From Pseudoalteromonas sp. S16_S37 (GTDB lineage Bacteria > Pseudomonadota > Gammaproteobacteria > Enterobacterales > Alteromonadaceae), in assembly GCF_014694405.1 (NCBI RefSeq), contig NZ_JAAUWV010000042.1, positions 1 through 43,196 of the forward strand: 43,196 nt of DNA, in the 5' to 3' direction. The notes under the pieces are model-generated. The model saw only the letters and a program-made list of their open reading frames with translations, had not been told where the DNA came from and ran no database searches. Every line of letters starts with the position of its first letter. Positions within the stretch are counted from its first letter, which is position 1. Below are positions 34,103 through 42,950 of this stretch, in pieces. The position numbers were made by a program, and so were the translations under genes.

Positions 34103-35209
34103 GTGTTACCAAATGCATATACCAGCACGATGTCTCGAAGAAGGTTTTGCAAAAGCATATTTGCGATCACTGCAAGCATTTGTATTGCACCCGCCTTGAG
34201 TAGTTGTAGTGTGAATGCATCCGGCCTATTTGCCAGTGCTTATACTGATAATCAGGGTAAGCACTTTGTTGGCTGGTTTGACCAACACGGTAAATTGTTA
34301 GGTTCGGTGGGTATTGAAAGTAGAGCACATGACTTGTGTTATGTGCCGCACGACAATTTGTTGTTAGCTTTTTCTAGACGCCCAGGGCGTACAATGTACG
34401 TAATTGATGTAAAAGAAAATAAAATCAAGCAACAAATCGACAGTGGTGAAAACCAGCATTTTTTTGGTCATGGAACTTTAAGCTCAGATGGCAAACTGTT
34501 ATACACAACTGAAAACCGCTTTGATGACTCTTACCAAGCTTATCAAGGGCTAGTTGTTGTTAGAAATACCAATGACTATAAAGTTGAAGCTCAATTTAAT
34601 AGTGGTGGTATTGGTCCACACCAGCTGGCAATGCTAAAGCATCAAGATACGCTTGTGGTGGCTAATGGCGGGATCCACACGCATCCAGCCAGCCCCAGAA
34701 CCAAGTTAAATATTGATACCATGAAACCAAATCTGACTTATATCGATATACACTCGGGTGAAGTTGTTGAGCAAGTGACCCCAGCAGATCATCAGCTTAG
34801 TACTCGCCACCTATGTTTGTCTGGCGATGATACCGTCTATGTCGGTTGTCAGTATCAAGGGGCCGCACATCATATCCAGCCGTTAGTGTTTTCACACCGC
34901 AGAGGGTCACCGTTGGAGGCGTTAGCAGCCAATGAAGCTCAGTGGCGCTCTTTTAAACAGTATATTGCCAGCTTAGCTGTTTCTAATGATGGTAATACTT
35001 TGGCTGTTACATCACCAAGAGGTGGGGTAGTAGGACATTGGGATAGACACAGCAAAACGTTACAGAAAATTGAAACTAAGATAGATTGTGCGGGAATAGC
35101 GCCTTTTAAAGATGAGTTTATCGCAAGTACAGGCAATGGCATGCTTGCTACGAAAGAGCTGCGTATGAATCATGCTCTGCATTGGGATAACCATATGATT
35201 ACTATGTAA
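34103..35209 (+). CDS. DUF1513 beta-propeller, probable Tat-exported lipoprotein
   Basis: A 368-residue member of DUF1513. GTG 34103 is favoured by GGAG seven bases upstream; an ATG at 34130 also exists. The N-terminus contains a twin-arginine motif SRRRFCKS followed by a hydrophobic stretch and LSSC, so Tat export and possibly lipidation are predicted. The body consists of repeated propeller blades (HDLCYVPHDNLLLAFSRRPG, FFGHGTLSSDGKLLYTTENRF, GPHQLAMLKHQDTLVVANGG, RHLCLSGDDTVYVGCQYQG, SLAVSNDGNTLAVTSPRGG). Tat use suggests folding with a cofactor before export. It is the last gene of the DUF1111-DUF1111-imelysin-DUF1513 operon, ahead of a strong terminator. Function unknown; the family is almost always next to imelysins. 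Confidence 0.9.
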   Translation: MLPNAYTSTMSRRRFCKSIFAITASICIAPALSSCSVNASGLFASAYTDNQGKHFVGWFDQHGKLLGSVGIESRAHDLCYVPHDNLLLAFSRRPGRTMYVIDVKENKIKQQIDSGENQHFFGHGTLSSDGKLLYTTENRFDDSYQAYQGLVVVRNTNDYKVEAQFNSGGIGPHQLAMLKHQDTLVVANGGIHTHPASPRTKLNIDTMKPNLTYIDIHSGEVVEQVTPADHQLSTRHLCLSGDDTVYVGCQYQGAAHHIQPLVFSHRRGSPLEALAANEAQWRSFKQYIASLAVSNDGNTLAVTSPRGGVVGHWDRHSKTLQKIETKIDCAGIAPFKDEFIASTGNGMLATKELRMNHALHWDNHMITM

Positions 35210-35230
35210 AAACTTGAATTTAGTCGTTTG

Positions 35231-35276
35231 AAAAAGCGCAGTTCACCATATTTCTATTGGCTAACTGCGCTTTTTT
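35231..35276 (+). terminator. Terminator of the imelysin/DUF1111 operon
   Basis: AAAAAGCGCAGTT (35231-35243) pairs over 13 bp with AACTGCGCTTTTT (35263-35275) and a T-run ends the structure. Confidence 0.92.
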
Positions 35277-35734
35277 ATATCTAGCATCTTTAATCTATCA
35301 CCATTTCCGTTCTCAAAACTTTACGTTGTTACATTTGTATCTAGCAAATTGGAGCGACAACTCTGTCACATCGAGCTAACTACGTTGCCATAATTAGATA
35401 ATTAAATCCACAAAAGCCTTGTTTTTTGGTTAATTTATTTGACATGGGACTTAGCTAAGTATTTGCGCTTGAATATTATGTTAATAAATGTAAATCAATA
35501 TTTACAAAATATGCGTGTCTGCAACTACTTTCACTATTAATTATTTCTAACTTTATGTTTTATAAGGTTATATTATTTATCAAGTTTTTGTATATTTTTT
35601 GTTAATTTTTGTTGTGTTTTTTTTATCCACTCAACTAAGCTGGATTTAGCGAAGGGTCTTTAAATTAGACATCTTTGCAATGAAAGTCAGCACAACTGAC
35701 GGATACAACATAAACAACAATTTGGAGCGTAAAC
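35277..35734. other. Long AT-rich leader region of the metalloprotease gene
   Basis: About 460 bases with no supported gene. It holds a perfect 12-base palindrome ACTTAGCTAAGT (35449-35460), the TGTAAA-N6-TTTACA dyad (35489-35506), and long T-rich runs around 35560-35630. Promoter elements are hard to assign because of the base composition. The GGAG at 35724-35727 is the ribosome-binding site for the GTG start at 35735. Confidence 0.6.
35489..35506. promoter_or_regulatory. Perfect TyrR-box-like operator (TGTAAA-N6-TTTACA)
   Basis: TGTAAATCAATATTTACA is a perfect 7-4-7 inverted repeat and exactly fits the TyrR/PhhR consensus TGTAAA-N6-TTTACA. It lies about 230 bases upstream of the M4 protease gene. 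Other regulators recognise related dyads and the surroundings are AT-rich, so the identity of the factor is inferred. Confidence 0.5.
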
Positions 35735-37927
35735 GTGAAATTATCAAATATCACTTTAGCCACACTTTCAGCATTAGCTTTAGCCCAAATGGGCACTGCA
35801 GCTGCTGCAAACAAGCAATTTTTAAATCAAAATCCAACTATTAATACAGCCGTTAACTCGCAAGCTGTATCGGTTCTTTCAACTAAGCCTCGTGATATTG
35901 TGGGTTTAAGTGCTGACAATGAGTTGGTTTTGCTTAAAGAGTTCAAGCAACCTAACGGTGATGTAACACGCCGTTATCAGCAGATGTATAAAGGTGTACC
36001 GGTCGTTGGCGACACTGTGATTTTATCATTTGATAAAAATAACCAGTTGAAATTTGCTCACGGTGCAGCCGTGTTTGATATTGCTGCTGACTTATATTCA
36101 GTAACGCCAACATTAGATATAGATATGGCGATTGCACGTGCAGAACAAGCGCATGGTATGAAGGCGTTAAATGCTAAGGGCGACAAGCTTGAAAAGCATA
36201 ATGAAACCTCAAAGCTGGTGGTATGGGTTAACAAGAAAAACAAAAAGGCGTACTTAGCCTATGAGGTACAGTACGTTGTGTATGGAGACAATCCTTCACG
36301 TCCATATCAAATCATTGATGCGCATACTGGCGAGTTACTGTTCAGCTATGAAAACTTACAACATGCTGATGGCACGGGCCCTGGTGGCAACCAAAAAACA
36401 GGTCGTTATGTTTATGGCACAGATTACGGTTATTTGAATGTGAGCCAGTCAGGCAGCACCTGTACTATGAATAACACGAATGTAAAAACGATTAATTTAA
36501 ACCATGGTACATCAGGCACGTCGGCACATAGCTTTACTTGTCCAGAAAACACCACCAAAGAAATTAACGGCGCTTTTGCTCCATTAAACGACGCACATTA
36601 CTTCGGTAACGTTGTTTTTGATATGTATAACGATTGGCTCGGTACTGCGCCATTGTCCTTCCAGCTAAAAATGCGTGTTCACTATAGCAACAACTATGAA
36701 AATGCGTTTTGGGATGGCAGCGCCATGACTTTTGGTGATGGTAAAGATAGATTTTATCCGCTAGTAAGCCTAGATGTTTCTGCGCACGAAGTGAGTCACG
36801 GTTTTACAGAGCAAAACTCTGGACTTGTTTATAGTGGTAAATCAGGTGGTTTGAACGAAGCGTTCTCAGATATGTCTGGTGAGGCAGCTGAGTTTTACAT
36901 GAAGGGTACAAATGATTGGCTAGTAGGCCAAGAAATATTTAAGTCACAAGGCGCACTTCGTTATATGAACAACCCAACGCAAGATGGCCGTTCAATCGAC
37001 AATCAAGCTGATTACACATCTGGTATGGACGTTCACCACAGCTCAGGTGTATTCAACAAAGCATTCTATAACCTTGCAACGACAGCAGGGTGGGATACTA
37101 AGAAGGCGTTCTTAGTCATGGCTAAAGCTAACCAAGAGTTTTGGACAGCCAATACTAACTGGGACTTAGCGGGTAATGGTGCTATCGATGCTGCTTGTGC
37201 GCTAGGTTTCGATACCGATGATGTAAAAGCTGCACTTGCTGCAGTGGGTGTAAACTCAAACGCAAGCCCAGGTGGTAACTGTGGTGGTCCAGTAACAGAT
37301 GAGGAAATCTTTAATGGAGTACCTCGTACTGGTATCTCTGGTGCGTCAAAAGCGCAGCAGTTCTTTGTTTTAAATGTACCAGCTGGTGCGACTAACTTGA
37401 ACTTCGCAACATCAGGTGGCACAGGTGATGCGGACTTGTATGTTAAGTTTGGTGCTCGTCCTTCGCTAGATACATTTGATTGTAAGAGCACAACCTCAAC
37501 CTCTACTGAGAACTGTGCAATTAGCAATGTTCAAGCAGGTACTTACTTTGTGATGGTGGAAGCGTGGAACCAAATTTCTGGCGTAACACTAACAGGTAGC
37601 TTCTCAACTGATACAGGTGGTCCAACACCAATTGACCGCACAGAGTCAAACGTGTCTGTTGCGCGCGGTGATTGGGCTCGCTTCACTCAAGACTTGAGTG
37701 CGGGCTATTCTTCACTAGATGTGACCATTTCCGGTGGCACTGGGGATGCGGATCTGTACGTGAACTTTGGCTCTGAGTCGACAACTTCAACATACCAGTG
37801 TCGTCCGTACAAAAACGGCAACAACGAAACGTGTACGATTGCCAACCCGCAAGCTGGCACTTGGCACATCGACCTACGTGGTTATAACGCCGCAAGTGGT
37901 GTAACGCTTAATATCAAAGCAAATTAA
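35735..37927 (+). CDS. Secreted M4 zinc metalloprotease (vibriolysin/MCP-type) with two PPC domains
   Basis: A 730-residue exported thermolysin-family protease, GTG start with GGAG seven bases upstream. Order: signal peptide (to about residue 25), FTP and PepSY propeptide (to about 210), M4 catalytic domain with zinc motif His351-Glu352-x-x-His355 (SAHEVSHGF) and third ligand Glu375 (GGLNEAFSD), catalytic HHSSG (GMDVHHSSGVFN), then two C-terminal pre-peptidase domains (about 545-630 and 645-730) with GTGDADLYV motifs. Known: the propeptide acts as a chaperone, and PPC domains are often cleaved or aid substrate binding and secretion. Overall architecture resembles MCP-02 of Pseudoalteromonas. 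It degrades extracellular protein, and the downstream aminopeptidase carries a similar PPC pair. Confidence 0.95.
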   Translation: MKLSNITLATLSALALAQMGTAAAANKQFLNQNPTINTAVNSQAVSVLSTKPRDIVGLSADNELVLLKEFKQPNGDVTRRYQQMYKGVPVVGDTVILSFDKNNQLKFAHGAAVFDIAADLYSVTPTLDIDMAIARAEQAHGMKALNAKGDKLEKHNETSKLVVWVNKKNKKAYLAYEVQYVVYGDNPSRPYQIIDAHTGELLFSYENLQHADGTGPGGNQKTGRYVYGTDYGYLNVSQSGSTCTMNNTNVKTINLNHGTSGTSAHSFTCPENTTKEINGAFAPLNDAHYFGNVVFDMYNDWLGTAPLSFQLKMRVHYSNNYENAFWDGSAMTFGDGKDRFYPLVSLDVSAHEVSHGFTEQNSGLVYSGKSGGLNEAFSDMSGEAAEFYMKGTNDWLVGQEIFKSQGALRYMNNPTQDGRSIDNQADYTSGMDVHHSSGVFNKAFYNLATTAGWDTKKAFLVMAKANQEFWTANTNWDLAGNGAIDAACALGFDTDDVKAALAAVGVNSNASPGGNCGGPVTDEEIFNGVPRTGISGASKAQQFFVLNVPAGATNLNFATSGGTGDADLYVKFGARPSLDTFDCKSTTSTSTENCAISNVQAGTYFVMVEAWNQISGVTLTGSFSTDTGGPTPIDRTESNVSVARGDWARFTQDLSAGYSSLDVTISGGTGDADLYVNFGSESTTSTYQCRPYKNGNNETCTIANPQAGTWHIDLRGYNAASGVTLNIKAN

Positions 37928-37940
37928 TCCACACAGTGTT

Positions 37941-37966
37941 AAGGGAGCAGATTTTGCTCCCTTTTT
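37941..37966 (+). terminator. Terminator between the M4 protease and the M28 aminopeptidase genes
   Basis: AAGGGAGCA-GATTT-TGCTCCCTT with a following T-run. It sits 14 bases after the protease stop and 25 bases before the aminopeptidase start, so the second gene depends on read-through or its own promoter in a very short gap. Confidence 0.85.
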
Positions 37967-37990
37967 CATGCAACAGTAAAGGAAAACAAC

Positions 37991-39850
37991 ATGTATAAAG
38001 CAATAACATTGTCCTTAGTTGGAGCCAGCCTAATCGCTGGTTTTGTGGCAAAAGCGGATATGCTAGACGATGAAAAAATTTGGGTGACCATAGACCCACA
38101 TGCGGCTAAGCATTACCAATTAAAAAATATGATGAGTGGTCTATCGGTCAATACTCAGACAAGTGGCCTCTCAAACGCCGATTTAATGCAAGTTAATCAA
38201 GGTATGGTTGGTGAGCTAAGTGCCTTCATGCACGATAATTATCACCGCTGTGGTGGTTTTGTTGCGCATAGCTCTTATCAAGAGGCTCAGCAATATTTGG
38301 CGCAATTAGCTGAGGTAGACCAAGGTACCATCACACCACTGCTTGTTGACTATACCATTGATAATCCTGATAGGGTAAACAGTCTATTAAGTCAGATTTC
38401 TGCTAATAACTTAACCAACACGGTTAATACGCTTACTGGATTTCATAACCGTTACTACACCCAGCAAACAGGTGTAGATGCGGCGCAATGGATAAAAGGT
38501 CATTGGGAGCAATTGAGTGCATCTCGAAGCGACATTACAGTTGAGTATTACAGTCATAGCTGGTCGCAATCATCAGTGATTGTAACTATCCTTGGCAATG
38601 AAAAAGCAGATGAAATCGTTGTGCTTGGCGGTCACTTAGATTCTATTAACTCGTCAAATCCTAGCTCTGGCAGGGCGCCCGGTGCGGATGATAATGCGTC
38701 GGGTATTGCAGTATTAACTGAAGCATTACGTGCAATTGTTGCAACTGATTTTAAGCCTAAACGTACTATTCAGATTATGGGATATGCTGCTGAAGAAGTG
38801 GGTTTAAGAGGCTCTAAAGCGATTGCGCAAGCGTATAAATCACAAAACAAAAATGTAGTAGGTATGGTGCAATTTGATATGTCTGGTCGAAATGGTAGCA
38901 CGCAAGATATTGTAATGATGACCGATTATACTAATAGCGCGCAAAACCAATTTTTAGGCCAGCTAATTGACACTTATCTGCCATCAATAAGTTATGGCTT
39001 TGATCAGTGTGGCTATGGCTGTTCAGATCACGCCTCTTGGTATCAGCAAGGCTACGCGGCATCCATGCCGTTTGAGTCTTCTATGTCTGACAGTAACAGG
39101 AAAATACACACTATCAATGACACTGAGTTTGATGCCAATCACTCTAGTAAATTTGCAAAATTGGCAGTTACGTATCTAGCAGAACTTGCCAAAGATGCAG
39201 GTACAGTTGATCCAGAGCCAGATAACAAATTAGTGAATGGCGTGGCAAAAACTGGCATATCAGGCACATCAAAGCAACAGCTGTTTTATACGCTTGAAGT
39301 ACCAGCCAATAGCACTTCTTTAAACTTTGTTACAGCTGGTGGCACAGGAGATGCGGACCTTTATGTTAAGTTTGGTGAAAAGCCAACATTACAAAGCTAT
39401 GATTGCAAAAGTACCACATCGACCAGCAATGAGCGTTGTGATATCTCAAATGTGCAAGTGGGTACTTATCACGTTATGGTCGAAGCTTGGAATCAAATAA
39501 GCGGTGTTAGCCTTACAGGGAGTTATCAGACTGTGGGCGATGGACCAACACCTATAAATCGTCAAGAAAGCAACTTGAGTGTTAACCGTGGCGCTTGGCT
39601 CAACTTTGAGCAAAGCTTAGTAGCAGGATATGCCAACTTAACGGTGACTATATCTGGTGGTACAGGAGATGTGGACCTGTATGTTAAACATGCAACCCCT
39701 GTATCGGATACAGTTCATGACTGTCGTCCGTATAAAAATGGTAACTCAGAGTCTTGTAGCTTTGATGCGCCAGCTGAAGGGACTTGGTATATTGGCCTTA
39801 AGGGTTATAGCACCAGCAGTGGTGTGACATTGACAATTAACGCGCAATAA
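37991..39850 (+). CDS. Secreted M28 leucine aminopeptidase with two PPC domains
   Basis: A 619-residue exported aminopeptidase similar to the Vibrio proteolyticus enzyme. Signal peptide MYKAITLSLVGASLIAGFVA, an N-terminal propeptide, then the M28 catalytic core: His215/Asp217 (GGHLDS), Asp233/Asp234 (GADDNASG), Glu268/Glu269 (AAEEVGLRG), Asp296 (QFDMSG) and His373 (KIHTIND), the complete co-catalytic zinc set. A CGYGCSDH disulphide motif precedes the last ligand. Two C-terminal PPC domains follow (GTGDADLYVKFG..., GTGDVDLYVKH...). It trims peptides released by the M4 protease. AAAGGA lies eight bases before the ATG. Confidence 0.95.
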   Translation: MYKAITLSLVGASLIAGFVAKADMLDDEKIWVTIDPHAAKHYQLKNMMSGLSVNTQTSGLSNADLMQVNQGMVGELSAFMHDNYHRCGGFVAHSSYQEAQQYLAQLAEVDQGTITPLLVDYTIDNPDRVNSLLSQISANNLTNTVNTLTGFHNRYYTQQTGVDAAQWIKGHWEQLSASRSDITVEYYSHSWSQSSVIVTILGNEKADEIVVLGGHLDSINSSNPSSGRAPGADDNASGIAVLTEALRAIVATDFKPKRTIQIMGYAAEEVGLRGSKAIAQAYKSQNKNVVGMVQFDMSGRNGSTQDIVMMTDYTNSAQNQFLGQLIDTYLPSISYGFDQCGYGCSDHASWYQQGYAASMPFESSMSDSNRKIHTINDTEFDANHSSKFAKLAVTYLAELAKDAGTVDPEPDNKLVNGVAKTGISGTSKQQLFYTLEVPANSTSLNFVTAGGTGDADLYVKFGEKPTLQSYDCKSTTSTSNERCDISNVQVGTYHVMVEAWNQISGVSLTGSYQTVGDGPTPINRQESNLSVNRGAWLNFEQSLVAGYANLTVTISGGTGDVDLYVKHATPVSDTVHDCRPYKNGNSESCSFDAPAEGTWYIGLKGYSTSSGVTLTINAQ

Positions 39851-39864
39851 CCTGCCAATGGTCT

Positions 39865-39904
39865 GTTAAGTAGGGTAGAGGCTGATGTGCTAACCCTACT
39901 TAAC
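39865..39904 (+). terminator. Terminator after the aminopeptidase gene
   Basis: GTTAAGTAGGGT (39865-39876) pairs over 12 bp with ACCCTACTTAAC (39893-39904), followed by a weak GATTTATTT tract. Confidence 0.75.
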
Positions 39905-40007
39905 GATTTATTTACCTTTACTCTTGTTGTCGCTTACGCTCTCCTTCATACTCTGTGCAAAATGTTAGTTTACCCTTGTGCCAAGGCTTAACTCTTTGGC
40001 GATTGAT

Positions 40008-41456
40008 ATGAACGAAAAAACCAATAATAATTTTAACTCAAATACGCTATTACTTTTTTTAGCACCTTGTTTATTTTTACTTACCTGCTTAACCGATGCC
40101 CCCAAAGGGTTATCGCCAGAGGCATGGCGTACCGCTGGGTTGGCAATCTGGCTGGCTATTTGGTGGGTTAGTGAAGTTGTGCCAATTCCTGTTACTTCGT
40201 TAGTGCCAATAATCGCCGTTCCTTTGGCTGGTATCAATGATATTAAGTCTGCAACGAGCTTATATGCTCATCCATTAATATTTTTGTTTTTAGGTGGGTT
40301 TTTAATCTCAATAGCCATGGAAAAGTGGCAATTGCATAGGCGTATAGCACTTCACACTATGCTGCGCTGTGGCAATAATGCCAAAGTGCAGATATTAGCT
40401 ATGATGTTGGTAAGCGGATTTTTATCCATGTGGATAAACAATACCGCAACAACACTGATGATGTTACCCATTGCTTTATCTGTGATCCATGTTCTGCGAG
40501 ATAACGGCAGCGATTGTGATAATTATGGTAAAGCACTCCTTTTAGCGATTGCTTACAGTGCTAGCATTGGTGGGGTTGGTACAATTATTGGTACTGCTCC
40601 CAACGCGCTGATGGCAGCTTATTTATGGGAAAATTATCAAATAAAAATTGGCTTTGCGCAGTGGATGATCTTAGCTGTGCCATTTAGCGTGTTGATGATA
40701 GTTCTCTGTTGGCTATGGTTAACGCGGTTTGCCTTTAAGGTAAAAACAACGTCTTGTGATGCTGACTTAGAAAGTCTGTTTAAACGGCAGCTGAGCTCTT
40801 TGGGTGATATGTCATTGGCAGAAAAGAACGTGTTTGCGGTGTTTGTATTTGCCGCTGTTAGCTGGATATTGCGCCCGTATTTATCATCTTGGAGTGGCTT
40901 AGATATCACGGATACCGGCATTGCGATTGTGGCGGCATTGATGTTGTTTGTGCTTCCTTCTGGGCAACCTCAGCAGCGTATTATGGATTGGGAGTCAGCC
41001 AATCAATTACCTTGGGGAATATTGCTGCTATTTGGTGGTGGATTAACTTTAGCATCTCAAATTAAAGGCTCTGGGCTTGCTGATTATGTCGCAAATTCGC
41101 TTGCTGGCGCATCAGTGGTTCCCATCATTGTTGGTGTATTGCTGGTGTCTGCATTGATTTGCTTTCTTACCGAACTGACCAGTAACACAGCGACAGCAGC
41201 TGGATTTTTACCATTACTGGGGCCAATTGCAGAGCAAATTGCAGGTACGCCACTAATTTGGGTTATTCCTGCTGCAATTGCGGCTAGTTGCGCGTTTATG
41301 ATGCCAGTTGCGACACCGCCCAATGCTATCGTTTTTGGCTCAGGGGAGCTAAAAATAAAAGATATGATCAAAGCCGGTTTTGCGATGAACATCATTGCCA
41401 TTATATTGATCACAACATTAACTTTGACTGTTGGCGCATGGTTATTTGGTTATTAA
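40008..41456 (+). CDS. DASS/SLC13-family sodium:dicarboxylate (anion) symporter
   Basis: A 482-residue inner-membrane transporter. ATG 40008 starts MNEKTNNNFN; an in-frame codon at 39978 is upstream but not preferred. The two family signatures are present: WINNTATTLMMLPIA in the first half and TELTSNTATAAGFLPLLGP in the second, the SNT-type substrate and sodium sites of VcINDY. LGGFLISIAMEKWQLHRRIAL is the SLC13 motif. Likely imports C4-dicarboxylates or related anions with sodium, in keeping with marine life. The exact substrate cannot be read. Its expression context with proteases suggests organic acid use alongside peptide scavenging, though no shared operon is evident. Confidence 0.92.
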   Translation: MNEKTNNNFNSNTLLLFLAPCLFLLTCLTDAPKGLSPEAWRTAGLAIWLAIWWVSEVVPIPVTSLVPIIAVPLAGINDIKSATSLYAHPLIFLFLGGFLISIAMEKWQLHRRIALHTMLRCGNNAKVQILAMMLVSGFLSMWINNTATTLMMLPIALSVIHVLRDNGSDCDNYGKALLLAIAYSASIGGVGTIIGTAPNALMAAYLWENYQIKIGFAQWMILAVPFSVLMIVLCWLWLTRFAFKVKTTSCDADLESLFKRQLSSLGDMSLAEKNVFAVFVFAAVSWILRPYLSSWSGLDITDTGIAIVAALMLFVLPSGQPQQRIMDWESANQLPWGILLLFGGGLTLASQIKGSGLADYVANSLAGASVVPIIVGVLLVSALICFLTELTSNTATAAGFLPLLGPIAEQIAGTPLIWVIPAAIAASCAFMMPVATPPNAIVFGSGELKIKDMIKAGFAMNIIAIILITTLTLTVGAWLFGY

Positions 41457-41545
41457 AGTTAAAAGAAATCACTCACTATCGAACACTTTGCGTTGCAACT
41501 GTCACTTGATATAGTGGTCCAACGACTTAAAAGGATATGTACTCA

Positions 41546-42949
41546 ATGCATGTAGAACCAATTTCACAATTGAATAAGCAGCTAATGGCATTACAAATGG
41601 CCTATTCTGGTGAGCCTTATCAAGATTTGCAGGCTAGGATCAAGTTGCTCAAAACACTTAAAGAGGCACTTGTTGCACATAAAGATGAATTGGTTATGGC
41701 TGCTAATGACGACTTTAACGGTCGTACAGAGTTTGATTCTGTATTTGGCGATATAATTCCTACCGTGAGTGCGTTGGAATATATGTGCTCCAACCTTAAG
41801 TCTTGGATGAAACCACAAAAACGCAGTGCAGGTATCATGCTTTGGCCCTCTAAAGCATCGGTGCAATATGTACCCAAAGGAGTGGTCGGAATTATCTCTC
41901 CTTGGAACTATCCAATTCAGCTGGCACTTTTACCGGTAGCAACTGCTTTTGCTGCCGGCAATAGAGTGATGCTAAAGCTAAGCGAGTTTACGCCTCAAGT
42001 TAACAAAGTGATTAAAAAATTGTTTGTGGAGCTCACAGAACACTGTGTGATAGTTGAAGGCGATCACACGGTGGCTGATGCGTTTTCGCAATTGAAATTT
42101 GATCACTTATTTTTTACTGGGGCGACCGAGATTGGCAAAAAAGTAATGGCTGCTGCTGCCAAAAACTTAGTGCCAGTAACGCTTGAATTGGGAGGTAAGT
42201 CCCCCGTGATTGTTGCTGATGACGCGCATATTAAACACACAGCTAAAACAATTCTATTTGGTAAGTTGCTAAACTGCGGTCAAATATGTGTTGCCCCAGA
42301 TTACGTGTTAGTCACCAAGCAACAATCTGAGTCGCTAATTAAAGAGTTAAAAGCGCAATATAAGGCAAATTACCCTAAGCAAGAAAGCGATGAGAAATTA
42401 TCTAGCATTATTAGTCAAAAGCAATTTTCTCGATTACAAGATATGTTGGCCGATTCAAAAGCTAAGGGGGCAACGATATGGCCTTCATTACCAGATCAAA
42501 ACTCAAATCAACGTATGGGTCTTCACCTAGTGATAAACCCAAGTGCAGCAATGGCGGTGATGCAAAGTGAAATATTTGGCCCGATCCTCCCGATAGTGGT
42601 CGTTGATAATGTTGAAGAAGCTTTGCAATACATTGAGTTGCATGAACGGCCTTTAGCAACCTATTTATTTAGCGATGACCCATCATTAATTAACAAGGTC
42701 AGTAAAACCTTACGTACTGGCACCTTGGCCATTAATGAGGTGGTCATGCAAGTTACGGTAGAAGATATTCCCTTTGGCGGAGTAGGGTATTCAGGGATGG
42801 GGCAGTATCATGGAAAAGAGGGATTTGTGTCATTAAGTCATGCAAAGAGCATACTGCATAGCGACAAAAAAACCAGACTTCGTACCCATTTGATGCTTAA
42901 GCAATCTAAGGTACTCACGCATTTTGTTAAAAAGCTTATGTTGAAGTGA
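41546..42949 (+). CDS. Aldehyde dehydrogenase, class 3 (coniferyl aldehyde dehydrogenase-like)
   Basis: About 467 residues, NAD(P)-dependent oxidation of an aldehyde to the acid. Conserved parts are SPWNYPIQLALLPVATAFAAG, FDHLFFTGATEIGKKV, VTLELGGKSPVIV with the general base Glu, and the catalytic cysteine in LNCGQICVAPDYV. C-terminal EDIPFGGVGYSGMGQYHGKEG is typical of class 3 ALDHs. ATG 41546 has AAGGA ten bases upstream; the in-frame ATG at 41537 is too close to that site. The end of the gene is abutted by an IS256-type element: the TGA is at 42947-42949 and the insertion begins one or two bases later, so the protein appears complete but its 3' flank is disrupted. Confidence 0.92.
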   Translation: MHVEPISQLNKQLMALQMAYSGEPYQDLQARIKLLKTLKEALVAHKDELVMAANDDFNGRTEFDSVFGDIIPTVSALEYMCSNLKSWMKPQKRSAGIMLWPSKASVQYVPKGVVGIISPWNYPIQLALLPVATAFAAGNRVMLKLSEFTPQVNKVIKKLFVELTEHCVIVEGDHTVADAFSQLKFDHLFFTGATEIGKKVMAAAAKNLVPVTLELGGKSPVIVADDAHIKHTAKTILFGKLLNCGQICVAPDYVLVTKQQSESLIKELKAQYKANYPKQESDEKLSSIISQKQFSRLQDMLADSKAKGATIWPSLPDQNSNQRMGLHLVINPSAAMAVMQSEIFGPILPIVVVDNVEEALQYIELHERPLATYLFSDDPSLINKVSKTLRTGTLAINEVVMQVTVEDIPFGGVGYSGMGQYHGKEGFVSLSHAKSILHSDKKTRLRTHLMLKQSKVLTHFVKKLMLK

Positions 42950-42950
42950 A

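Noticed and set aside
37066..37527. A 153-codon minus-strand frame inside the M4 protease gene
   Set aside because: It is a shadow of the coding strand across a conserved catalytic and PPC region with no family resemblance.
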